From contig DALTWN010000044.1 in assembly GCA_029987045.1 (NCBI GenBank), forward strand, positions 1 through 7,645: a stretch of DNA of 7,645 nucleotides, written 5' to 3'. Position 1 is the first letter of the stretch, and each line of letters starts with the position of its first letter. This DNA comes from Methanocorpusculum sp. (GTDB lineage: Archaea; Halobacteriota; Methanomicrobia; Methanomicrobiales; Methanocorpusculaceae). Below are positions 1-5,271 of the stretch, piece after piece. The translations under genes and the position numbers were made by a program. Below the pieces are notes generated by a model. It did no database searches and was not told where the DNA came from. It was given only the letters and a program-made list of their open reading frames with translations.

Positions 1-223
1 CATTGCGGGGGAATCTGATGATTCCATCTTCCGAGAGATACATCTGCGGAGGGAACAACGTCGACGTGAGTTCGGCAATCTTTTTCGCTTTCAGGATACG
101 GACCAGATGATCCACGACCAGTTTACCGACATGCCCGACACCGGGGAGTCCTGCAATACCGATACATCCGTTTTTGACAAGCGCTTTGTTTTCTTCTATC
201 CAGTCAACGTTTACCTGCTTCAT
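1..223 (-). CDS. PAC2-family protein (proteasome assembly chaperone-like), C-terminus beyond left edge
   Basis: The first 74 codons of a minus-strand gene are present; the rest lies beyond the left edge. The translation begins MKQVNVDWIEENKALVKNG and continues with a glycine-rich turn, GIAGLPGVGHVGKL (about residues 22-35), then an alanine/lysine-rich helix and FPPQMYLSEDGIIRFPRN. This pattern (GLPGxGxVGKL followed by FPPQ and a DG-I-R-PRN segment) is typical of archaeal PAC2-family proteins, which are related to eukaryotic proteasome-assembly chaperones. The molecular role in archaea is not well settled, so function is inferred from family only. The ATG at 223 is supported by a GGAGG Shine-Dalgarno site 10 bases upstream, inside the nop10 gene. 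The gene overlaps the last 20 bases of nop10, which suggests translational coupling as the last visible gene of the translation operon. Confidence 0.82.
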   Translation of the reverse strand, partial: MKQVNVDWIEENKALVKNGCIGIAGLPGVGHVGKLVVDHLVRILKAKKIAELTSTLFPPQMYLSEDGIIRFPRN

Positions 224-371
224 ACAAAAGTTTCCTCCGATAGGTGCCGTAGCGGTCTTCAGGGGAATACCGTGCCGGATGAACCGAGACGGTCGGTTCG
301 CCGCATACGGGACAGGTATCTAAAAGAGTATAGACATGATCACGTTTGCATTCGCGTATGTGACCATGCAT
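204..371 (-). CDS. nop10: Nop10, H/ACA RNP component (55 aa)
   Basis: This small gene encodes 55 residues, MHGHIRECKRDHVYTLLDTC and onward, ending RRKLLYEAGKR. Nop10 binds Cbf5 and helps the H/ACA guide RNP pseudouridylate rRNA. Diagnostic features are the YTL-x3-CPVCG segment (residues 14-24) and HPARYSPEDRYGTYRRK (31-47), which closely matches the family HPxRFSPxDxYxxYRR block. Archaeal Nop10 normally carries a four-cysteine zinc site, CxxC near the N-terminus and CxxC at 20-23. Here only C8, C20 and C23 are present; the second position is occupied by Asp11, with His12 next to it. I chose the ATG at 371 because it keeps the family N-terminal length; the ATG four bases downstream is out of frame. 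The gene starts 11 bases after the aIF2-alpha stop codon and overlaps the next gene by 20 bases. The upstream AAGGTAG is a weak ribosome-binding site, so coupling to aIF2-alpha is likely. Confidence 0.92.
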   Translation of the reverse strand: MHGHIRECKRDHVYTLLDTCPVCGEPTVSVHPARYSPEDRYGTYRRKLLYEAGKR

Positions 372-382
372 GACAAACTACC

Positions 383-1153
383 TTATTTCTGTTTCTGCAG
401 ACTGCCTGAATCGCCTGCACGTTCCATGACACCGATTGCTGCTTCTGCCGCTTTCGTAAGAGCGCGGTCAGCTTTCTTGTAATCGGTCGAGGTTACCTTG
501 ATACGGTAGTTCGGTGCACCAAGGTACTGAATTTCGATTTCCGCACCGTCAATCTTCGGTTCCGCACTGCGCAGTGCACGGCGGATGATATTGACACCGT
601 CCGGTTTGTTGGATGTCAGAACCAGCGTGCCGGTAACGGTAGCTTTCTGGACCCTGACATTTTCCGCTGCCAGTTTTACGAGAGCAGAGACACCTGCTTT
701 CGGTAAATCGAATTTTGCGGCAGTCTTTTCCGGTTCAAGTGCCAGATCCTCGAACGCATCATAGAGCGACGAGTATCTGGCATAGATTGCTTCCTTGAAC
801 TTCTCTTCAGGAATGCCAGATTCCGTTACTGCAAACCCGATCCATTTCTGGGCTTTCTGTTCGTTCTTCCAGAACTGGATCTTTTCACGGCGCTGGTGAT
901 CGTTGACATCCTTGAGAGAGAGATCGATATGACCGCGGGCAGAATCTACATTCAGAACCTTACAGACAATCTTCTGTCCTTCCCGCACGTAGTCACGGAT
1001 GTATTTGATCCATCCGCGGGCTACTTCTGCAATAGGAATAAGTCCTTCATGCTTGTCGTACTCATCCAAGGTAACGAATGCAGCGAAGTCCTTGACTTCG
1101 GTTACACTGCATACGACAAGTTCTCCTTCCTGCGGCCAGTCTCGTTCACTCAT
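383..1153 (-). CDS. eif2a: Translation initiation factor aIF2 alpha subunit
   Basis: The 256-residue protein has the normal length and three-part architecture of archaeal aIF2-alpha. An S1-type OB fold spans about residues 8-81, opening EGELVVCSVTEVKDFAAFV and closing with HIDLSLK. A helical middle domain covers about 85-165 (including FWKNEQKAQKW), and an alpha/beta C-terminal domain about 168-250 contacts the gamma subunit in known structures. Together with the beta and gamma subunits it delivers initiator Met-tRNA to the small ribosomal subunit. In the loop equivalent to the eukaryotic regulatory Ser51 region, the sequence is IAEVARGWIKYI, and the aligned position appears to be Ala45. Phosphorylation control of the eukaryotic kind is therefore not expected at that residue. 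The ATG at 1153 follows an AGAGGG site. The gene lies 17 bases after rps27e and 11 bases before nop10, a standard archaeal translation operon order. Confidence 0.97.
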   Translation of the reverse strand: MSERDWPQEGELVVCSVTEVKDFAAFVTLDEYDKHEGLIPIAEVARGWIKYIRDYVREGQKIVCKVLNVDSARGHIDLSLKDVNDHQRREKIQFWKNEQKAQKWIGFAVTESGIPEEKFKEAIYARYSSLYDAFEDLALEPEKTAAKFDLPKAGVSALVKLAAENVRVQKATVTGTLVLTSNKPDGVNIIRRALRSAEPKIDGAEIEIQYLGAPNYRIKVTSTDYKKADRALTKAAEAAIGVMERAGDSGSLQKQK

Positions 1154-1170
1154 GGAATAAAACCCTCTGC

Positions 1171-1359
1171 TTACTCGAAGGTTTCAACAATCTCAGCGTT
1201 AAGAGCTACTTTACCGCCAGTCGGTTCAGCGAGGATCTTTCCGCACTTGGCACACTCGATGACAGAGGTTGCCTTCTCGAAGATGATCTGCTCGTTGGAA
1301 CACTCAGGGCATTTGATTTTTAAGAATTTGCTCCGGTTTTCGCGTGCTGCTTTTACCAT
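1171..1359 (-). CDS. rps27e: Small-subunit ribosomal protein S27e
   Basis: This 62-residue basic protein matches S27e in length and pattern. A zinc ribbon is formed by C17-P-E-C20 and C36-A-K-C39, separated by the NEQIIFEKATSVIE strand-turn segment. The ribbon is followed by the conserved GKILAEPTGGKVAL stretch (about residues 40-53). The protein is a structural component of the 30S subunit. The ATG at 1359 is preceded by GGAGTGATT, a near-perfect Shine-Dalgarno site that contains the TGA stop codon of rpl44e. Only 6 bases separate the two reading frames, which indicates tight translational coupling and a 1:1 output. The next gene, aIF2-alpha, begins 17 bases further on. Confidence 0.97.
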   Translation of the reverse strand: MVKAARENRSKFLKIKCPECSNEQIIFEKATSVIECAKCGKILAEPTGGKVALNAEIVETFE

Positions 1360-1365
1360 ACCTAA

Positions 1366-1644
1366 TCACTCCGTAAGTTCGAATTTACCAGCTCTGAAAC
1401 CTTCACGCAGGTGTGCCTTGCCGCACTCCTTGCACCGGTAGCGGACGTTGATCTTCTTGGTCGGCTTGTCTCCTCCCGGAACCTTGCCGAACTTACCGCG
1501 GTTACCTAATTTGCTTCTGCGTGCTTTCTGGCGGTCAATCCAGTGCATACCGGTCGTCTTTCCTTTCTTTACCTTTTCAACTTCATGCTCAGTGTGCTTT
1601 CTGCAGTATGGGCAGTAAGTGTTGAATTTTACTGGTTTCTTCAT
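1366..1644 (-). CDS. rpl44e: Large-subunit ribosomal protein L44e
   Basis: This 92-residue, strongly basic protein has the full L44e signature. A zinc site is built from C11-P-Y-C14 and C71-K-E-C74, with a long lysine/arginine-rich insert between them ([18 protein letters not shown], about residues 33-50) that would contact 23S rRNA near the E site, as known for the family. The start at 1644 is supported by the usual [14 protein letters not shown] opening and by the upstream AAGAGGT ribosome-binding site with a 4-base spacer. It is the first gene of the block rpl44e-rps27e-aIF2alpha-nop10-PAC2. The 69 bases upstream hold a possible promoter and a strong hairpin, so this may be an internal transcription start inside the longer elp3-priS-GINS cluster. 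Confidence 0.97.
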   Translation of the reverse strand: MKKPVKFNTYCPYCRKHTEHEVEKVKKGKTTGMHWIDRQKARRSKLGNRGKFGKVPGGDKPTKKINVRYRCKECGKAHLREGFRAGKFELTE

Positions 1645-1664
1645 ATTTACCTCTTCTAAGGATA

Positions 1665-1695
1665 AAGACCCGCACGTAGTCTACATGCCGGTCTC
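1665..1695 (-). promoter_or_regulatory. Strong 14-position hairpin/dyad between the GINS gene and rpl44e
   Basis: Read on the minus strand, arm GAGACCGGCATGTA is followed by loop GAC and arm TACGTGCGGGTCTT. Pairing from the loop outward gives 13 of 14 positions paired: 11 Watson-Crick, 2 G-U, and one G-G mismatch at the eighth pair. The stem ends 20 bases before the rpl44e ATG, just upstream of its ribosome-binding site, and is followed by TTTATCC. It lies outside any coding region, so codon constraint does not explain it. It could be an RNA element in read-through mRNA from GINS (processing site, attenuator or ribosomal-protein feedback site), or a DNA dyad over the transcription start region of the rpl44e promoter. 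The sequence alone does not decide between these. Confidence 0.6.
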
Positions 1696-1696
1696 A

Positions 1697-1716
1697 CTAA
1701 ATATCAGTATTTATTA
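1697..1716 (-). promoter_or_regulatory. Possible TATA element for the rpl44e translation operon
   Basis: On the minus strand the GINS stop codon runs directly into an AT-rich stretch, TAATAAATACTGATATTTAG. It includes a short palindrome (TAAATA, TCAG, TATTTA at 1698-1713). Its centre lies about 60 bases upstream of the rpl44e ATG, so a start some 25-28 bases downstream would fall near 1675-1680 and leave a 5' leader of about 30 bases with a good Shine-Dalgarno site. The match to the archaeal TTTATATA-type box is imperfect and no clear BRE is seen. The operon could equally be read from the elp3 promoter. Confidence 0.35.
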
Positions 1717-2409
1717 GCGAATACGAATACTTAATGCTTTGTTGTCTTTACACAGAATATCTGCCATTGATTGCGGCAGGGATACAACATCTCCTGGCGA
1801 AAGAGTGTAAATCCTTCCGGATAAATCCTGGAATTCTGATATGGGGGACCGAATCGCTACAACACGATTCCGATCTGGAGCAGTGTCTGCACGGCTCGCA
1901 TCGGATTCCTGCTCGATTTCACTGAAATCGTCCGAATCCGCCGGAATTTCCGCAGGTGTGGGTGAAGCAGTCACAACCGCGGCACTGTCCGGTGCGGCAT
2001 AATTGTAAGCAGTGACTTCAATTGTTTGTTTTCCATCTAAAAGAGCTTTTCTACAGGAGGTACAGGACTCAAACACCACCTGGTAGAGCGCGCGTTCTCC
2101 GCTGACCATCATCCGCAGCTGATTCCGGTCGATTTCCTCCCCGTTGGAGGCTGCAAGAGCAAGCGATACGATCTTTCGCGTCCGCAACGAGTAGATATCG
2201 CGCAGGAACTCGCGCAGACTTTCCTTTTCCTTGATCAGGCTCTGTACTCCTTCAGAGAACGGGTCAGGCAGAGATGACGCTTCATGCAGGATCCGTGCGA
2301 TCTCGCCGGTGATCTCTTCATAGAGATTCGCAGGAATCTCACCGAGACTGCCAAGGCTGCGTTCGTCGAGAAGATATCCGTGAAGATCGGAAACGGTGAG
2401 TTTACCCAT
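1714..2409 (-). CDS. gins51: GINS complex subunit, Gins51/Gins15 type
   Basis: The 231-residue protein has a helical A domain first (about residues 1-125, with EKESLREFLRDIYSLRTRKI at 61-80) and a small beta-rich B domain last (about 183-231, with GRIYTLSPGDVVSLPQSMAD). The A-then-B order marks the Gins51 (also called Gins15) class; GINS bridges MCM helicase and the GAN/Cdc45-like nuclease in the CMG-like archaeal helicase. Between the domains lies a linker of about 48 residues, rich in Ala, Pro, Asp and Glu (about 135-182), probably disordered. I place the start at the ATG at 2409; an in-frame GTG three bases earlier would add one residue. The stop of priS and this ATG share a base (TGATG), and GGAAGTGAT lies just upstream, so translation is coupled to priS. 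The priS-gins51 neighbourhood is a recurrent archaeal pairing and supports the assignment. Confidence 0.88.
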   Translation of the reverse strand: MGKLTVSDLHGYLLDERSLGSLGEIPANLYEEITGEIARILHEASSLPDPFSEGVQSLIKEKESLREFLRDIYSLRTRKIVSLALAASNGEEIDRNQLRMMVSGERALYQVVFESCTSCRKALLDGKQTIEVTAYNYAAPDSAAVVTASPTPAEIPADSDDFSEIEQESDASRADTAPDRNRVVAIRSPISEFQDLSGRIYTLSPGDVVSLPQSMADILCKDNKALSIRIR

Positions 2410-3554
2410 CACGCATCACTTCCATATTCGGCGATTCCGCGACAGCAGAGGAACATGCCCAGTGCCTCGGGAACCTTATTCACTCCTTTTTCGAGCGTAT
2501 ACGTGTTTCCGAGCATCTTCATTTCTAGTGGGAAACTGCAGGTGACCGTTACCGGCGTCTCGCCAAACACCACCGCATCGACCAGCGGATCGAAATCCGC
2601 AAGATCGTCCAGGTCCAGAGGAACGACACGCATGCCAGATCCGCCATGCAGAGATCCCGGATGGCGGATCAGACGTTTGATATCCGTCGTTACCGGTTCG
2701 TCAGCCTGGGCTGCACGTGCCAGCAGCTTCTCGCGGAACTGGGGGTTGGTTTCAGGGTTCAACACGGCTTTCAGTAAATTATTGTCTTTTAAAGAAGAAG
2801 GATTTTGCTTCAGCTTTCCCGTCAGTGCCGGAATCATCTTGGTAAAGAGCAGTGCATTCCGTTCCGTAAATCCCGGAAACGCCATAAGATAACTCTGCGC
2901 ATCCGCCGGCGGCAAGGCCGATACTCGGGCAAGTTCCTCCTCCGCCGCTTCCGCGAACCGTTTCTTCCATCCGACATACTCGCCGTCGGCGAACAGGACC
3001 GCAGAGGTAATCCCGGTTCCCGAGACATAATTCGTCAGTTCCCGACGTTCCGAACTGTTCCAGTCACGGACCGATAACAGCGGGATGTGGACATGGTATC
3101 CTCTGCCGCCGGAGAAGTTGATCTTCAAATCATTGCGATTGAATCCCAGTTCCCCGGTCAGCATATCGATCAGTTTGAACAGTTCGTCCTTGACACGGGA
3201 AAGCATGACATCGTACGGTGCATGCAGGATATGGTCGGCATCAAGATCGAAGATGAGCTCTGCCCCCAGCCACCCCTTGTCCGCCATCTGCGGTGCCGAC
3301 GGATGCGCATAATACGCGGTCGAATAATAGACATGCGCCGGCGTCATCGCCTTCAGATATGTCTGCAGATCGTCGGCGGAAGAAAACGCAAGATGACGGC
3401 GCATTCCCGATTTGACCGATTCATTGAAAAAGAGGAAACCCCATTCACGCTGTTCCATGGAGGTCGGGGTATAGACAGCTCCCGCTCCTTTCAGATTTCC
3501 GTTGTAATAGGTCGCAAACCGTTTTTTCACGAAATCGATGGTAGCGGGTTTCAC
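2409..3554 (-). CDS. priS: DNA primase small (catalytic) subunit PriS
   Basis: The 381-residue protein is a full-length archaeo-eukaryotic primase catalytic subunit, which with PriL synthesises the primers for DNA replication. Catalytic features are visible in order. The metal-binding acidic pair is in ELIFDLDADHI (D103 and D105). The nucleotide-binding SGGRGYHVHI lies at 148-157. A third likely metal-binding aspartate is D291 in TTDIKRLIRHPGSLHG, whose RLIRHPGSLHG block (294-304) is characteristic of the family. I see no CxxC-type zinc knuckle in the N-terminal half, and the cysteines at 339, 370 and 371 do not form one. The start is a GTG at 3554, chosen because it gives the usual N-terminus (KPATIDFVKKRFATYY) and is preceded by GAGGCGACA, a Shine-Dalgarno-like site over the elp3 stop. 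The gap to elp3 is 7 bases, and the stop overlaps the gins51 start. Confidence 0.97.
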   Translation of the reverse strand: MKPATIDFVKKRFATYYNGNLKGAGAVYTPTSMEQREWGFLFFNESVKSGMRRHLAFSSADDLQTYLKAMTPAHVYYSTAYYAHPSAPQMADKGWLGAELIFDLDADHILHAPYDVMLSRVKDELFKLIDMLTGELGFNRNDLKINFSGGRGYHVHIPLLSVRDWNSSERRELTNYVSGTGITSAVLFADGEYVGWKKRFAEAAEEELARVSALPPADAQSYLMAFPGFTERNALLFTKMIPALTGKLKQNPSSLKDNNLLKAVLNPETNPQFREKLLARAAQADEPVTTDIKRLIRHPGSLHGGSGMRVVPLDLDDLADFDPLVDAVVFGETPVTVTCSFPLEMKMLGNTYTLEKGVNKVPEALGMFLCCRGIAEYGSDA

Positions 3555-3561
3555 TGTCGCC

Positions 3562-5136
3562 TCAGAGATCTTTAATCATATATGGTCCTCTTCGTTCATA
3601 TCCCTGTCTACGGTAATACGGACGAACGCCCACGCCTGCCATAATGGCCATTTTCGAGAATCCATCGGCTTTTGCGGTGGTTTCCGCACGGGAAAGCAGA
3701 TTCTTTCCGTACGAGCGGTGCTGCCGTTCATCACCGACCCCGGATTCACCCAGCGGCACCATACTTCCGTATACATGGAGTTCACGCACCAGTGCCGCTC
3801 CATCCAGTTCTTCCCGGAACACACGGCCCGGATACCGCAGCCGGACGAATCCGATCAGCGCCTCTCCTGCGACGGTCGACAGGAACTGTTCTTTGCCGCC
3901 GCAGCAGTCATAGACGAGCGTCTCCTCGGATTCCGCCGCATGCGACGGACGTCTGCCGATCTCACGGCACCGGATACAGTGACATCTGCCTCCGTTCCGT
4001 TCCAGCCGTTCCTGTGCCATCTGCCGGATATGGCCGTGGCGTGATCCGGATACGATCAGTTTCGCAGGAATATCGCGCTGGATACGCTGAAGACGCACAT
4101 ATTCCGGCAGGCGTGACTTCGCATACGCCAACAAATCGATCAGATCATCTTCCGCATACGTGACATATTCACCCGTCTTCCACAGCTCTTCCAGTTCGGC
4201 ACCCGGTGTGACCAGCGTCGGATAAATCTTCAGGAAATCCGGACGGAACCGCGGATCGGCGAACAGGTCGTCGAACATTTTTCGGTCACGTTCCAGCGTG
4301 CTGCCGTAGAGATTCGGCATCACATGGAACCCGACCTTGATACCGGCATCGCGAAGCAGCGTGTTTGCAAGCACACTGTCCGCCACCGTATGACCGCGTT
4401 TATTCAGCGTCAGCAACTCGTCATCGGTATGCTGGAATCCCAGCTCGACTTTCGTAACACCCAAATCCAGCATCCGGTTGATATGGTCTTCCCGACACCA
4501 GTCCGGACGGGTCTCGAAGGTCGTCGCAATGCACCGGACCGAAGACTGTTCGTTTTCGGTCATCAGTTCATTCACCGACGCGGCATGCGATACTGCACCG
4601 CTGTATTCGTTCATGGCTTTCAGACACTGCGATACGAACCAGGTCTGATACTCCGGTTCACGTGCGGTCATCGTTCCGCCCATGACGATAAGTTCAGCCT
4701 TGTCCACATGGTGTCCGAGCAACTGGAACTGCGACAACCGTGCCGTGACCTGCCGGTACGGATCGTATTCATTCTGACGTGCACGCAGTGCCGCCGGTTC
4801 TTCTCCCGTATAACTCTGCGGCGAATGAAACACATGATCCGGTCCGCCGGGACACGGAAGACATTTGCCATGAGGGCAGGGAGCAGGAGACGTCATGACG
4901 GCAATCGGTGCAACCCCCGAAAGCGTACGGGTCGGTTTTACCAGCAGACGTTCACGCAGATACTCGTACCGGTCAGGACAGACAATTTCTGCGGTCTTGA
5001 GAATAATGGAGTTCTTCGGCATCGCATCCAGCGAATATTTGCGACATATCGAGAGTTTGCACTCCTGGACGCTCCGCTGCGGATTGGACAAAAGCATCTC
5101 GATGATCTCTTGATAGGTGCTTTCCGTTGGCTCCAT
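3562..5136 (-). CDS. elp3: Elp3-type tRNA uridine(34) acetyltransferase (radical SAM + GNAT)
   Basis: The 524-residue protein is a complete archaeal Elp3, which forms the carboxymethyl-type modification at the tRNA wobble uridine. The radical-SAM cluster is CPHGKCLPCPGGP, with C87, C92 and C95 as the likely 4Fe-4S ligands. It is followed by family blocks such as SYTGEEPAALRARQNEYDPY (about 108-127), GGTMTAREPEYQTWF and CIATTFETRPDWC (202-214). A zinc-binding CxCxxC, RCHCIRCREIGR (C385, C387, C390), joins the radical-SAM part to the GNAT domain. The GNAT domain (about 405-524) carries QHRSYGKNLLSRAE (472-485) for acetyl-CoA and the usual ending GVGVRPYYRRQGYERRGPYM. Archaea use Elp3 without the other Elongator subunits, and none is seen here. 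There is no Shine-Dalgarno site before the ATG, and a TATA-like element sits where a nearly leaderless transcript would be expected. It heads the priS-gins51 cluster at a distance of 7 bases. Confidence 0.97.
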   Translation of the reverse strand: MEPTESTYQEIIEMLLSNPQRSVQECKLSICRKYSLDAMPKNSIILKTAEIVCPDRYEYLRERLLVKPTRTLSGVAPIAVMTSPAPCPHGKCLPCPGGPDHVFHSPQSYTGEEPAALRARQNEYDPYRQVTARLSQFQLLGHHVDKAELIVMGGTMTAREPEYQTWFVSQCLKAMNEYSGAVSHAASVNELMTENEQSSVRCIATTFETRPDWCREDHINRMLDLGVTKVELGFQHTDDELLTLNKRGHTVADSVLANTLLRDAGIKVGFHVMPNLYGSTLERDRKMFDDLFADPRFRPDFLKIYPTLVTPGAELEELWKTGEYVTYAEDDLIDLLAYAKSRLPEYVRLQRIQRDIPAKLIVSGSRHGHIRQMAQERLERNGGRCHCIRCREIGRRPSHAAESEETLVYDCCGGKEQFLSTVAGEALIGFVRLRYPGRVFREELDGAALVRELHVYGSMVPLGESGVGDERQHRSYGKNLLSRAETTAKADGFSKMAIMAGVGVRPYYRRQGYERRGPYMIKDL

Positions 5137-5162
5137 AGATTATTATGTATAGGATATTGCAA

Positions 5163-5172
5163 GGGATATAGG
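5163..5172 (-). promoter_or_regulatory. TATA-like promoter element of elp3, probably leaderless
   Basis: On the minus strand CCTATATCCC is centred about 32 bases upstream of the elp3 ATG. Using the usual 25-28 bases from TATA centre to start site, transcription would begin about 5 bases before the ATG. The absence of any GGAGG-like sequence between this element and the start codon agrees with a leaderless or near-leaderless mRNA. A second AT-rich stretch (CCTATACATAATAATC) lies closer and would place the start inside the gene, so I prefer the first. No experimental support is available from sequence alone. Confidence 0.45.
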
Positions 5173-5224
5173 TTAGGGGGGCCTTCTTCAAGGAAACGCG
5201 GCACGAAAAACCCTGCAGAACAAC

Positions 5225-5271
5225 GAGAAAAGAGAAAAATAAGGTGAGAAAAGAAGAGTTATTCTCTTCTT
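5225..5271 (-). terminator. Stem plus T-rich tract at the end of the PEGA gene
   Basis: A perfect 8-base inverted repeat (AAGAAGAG, TTATT, CTCTTCTT; 5251-5271) spans the PEGA stop codon. On the transcribed strand it is followed by a pyrimidine/T-rich run that includes TTATTTTTCTCTTTTCTC (5226-5243). Archaeal termination depends mainly on T-runs, so the tract is the stronger evidence and the stem may be incidental, given that it overlaps the Arg-Arg-Arg-Glu codons. It fits the end of the lipoprotein-PEGA transcript before the elp3 promoter. Confidence 0.5.

Noticed and set aside
107..373. Plus-strand open frame at the left edge
   Set aside because: It is antisense to nop10 and the PAC2-family gene, both of which show family motifs in the minus-strand translation.
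896..1441. Plus-strand open frame across aIF2-alpha, rps27e and rpl44e
   Set aside because: It crosses three well-supported minus-strand genes and has no family resemblance.
2284..3575. Several plus-strand open frames opposite priS and gins51
   Set aside because: They are Ser/Arg-rich shadows of conserved minus-strand coding sequence, with no motifs or plausible ribosome-binding sites.
5182..5193. Small palindrome CCTTCTTCAAGG in the elp3 upstream region
   Set aside because: It has only 4-base arms, which is expected by chance, and no clear relation to the promoter element.
4324..5247. Long plus-strand open frame (307 codons) antisense to elp3
   Set aside because: It mirrors the elp3 coding strand, whose codons are confirmed by catalytic motifs along the whole length. 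The antisense translation is low-complexity and Arg/His-rich with no recognisable domain, and it runs through the elp3 promoter.
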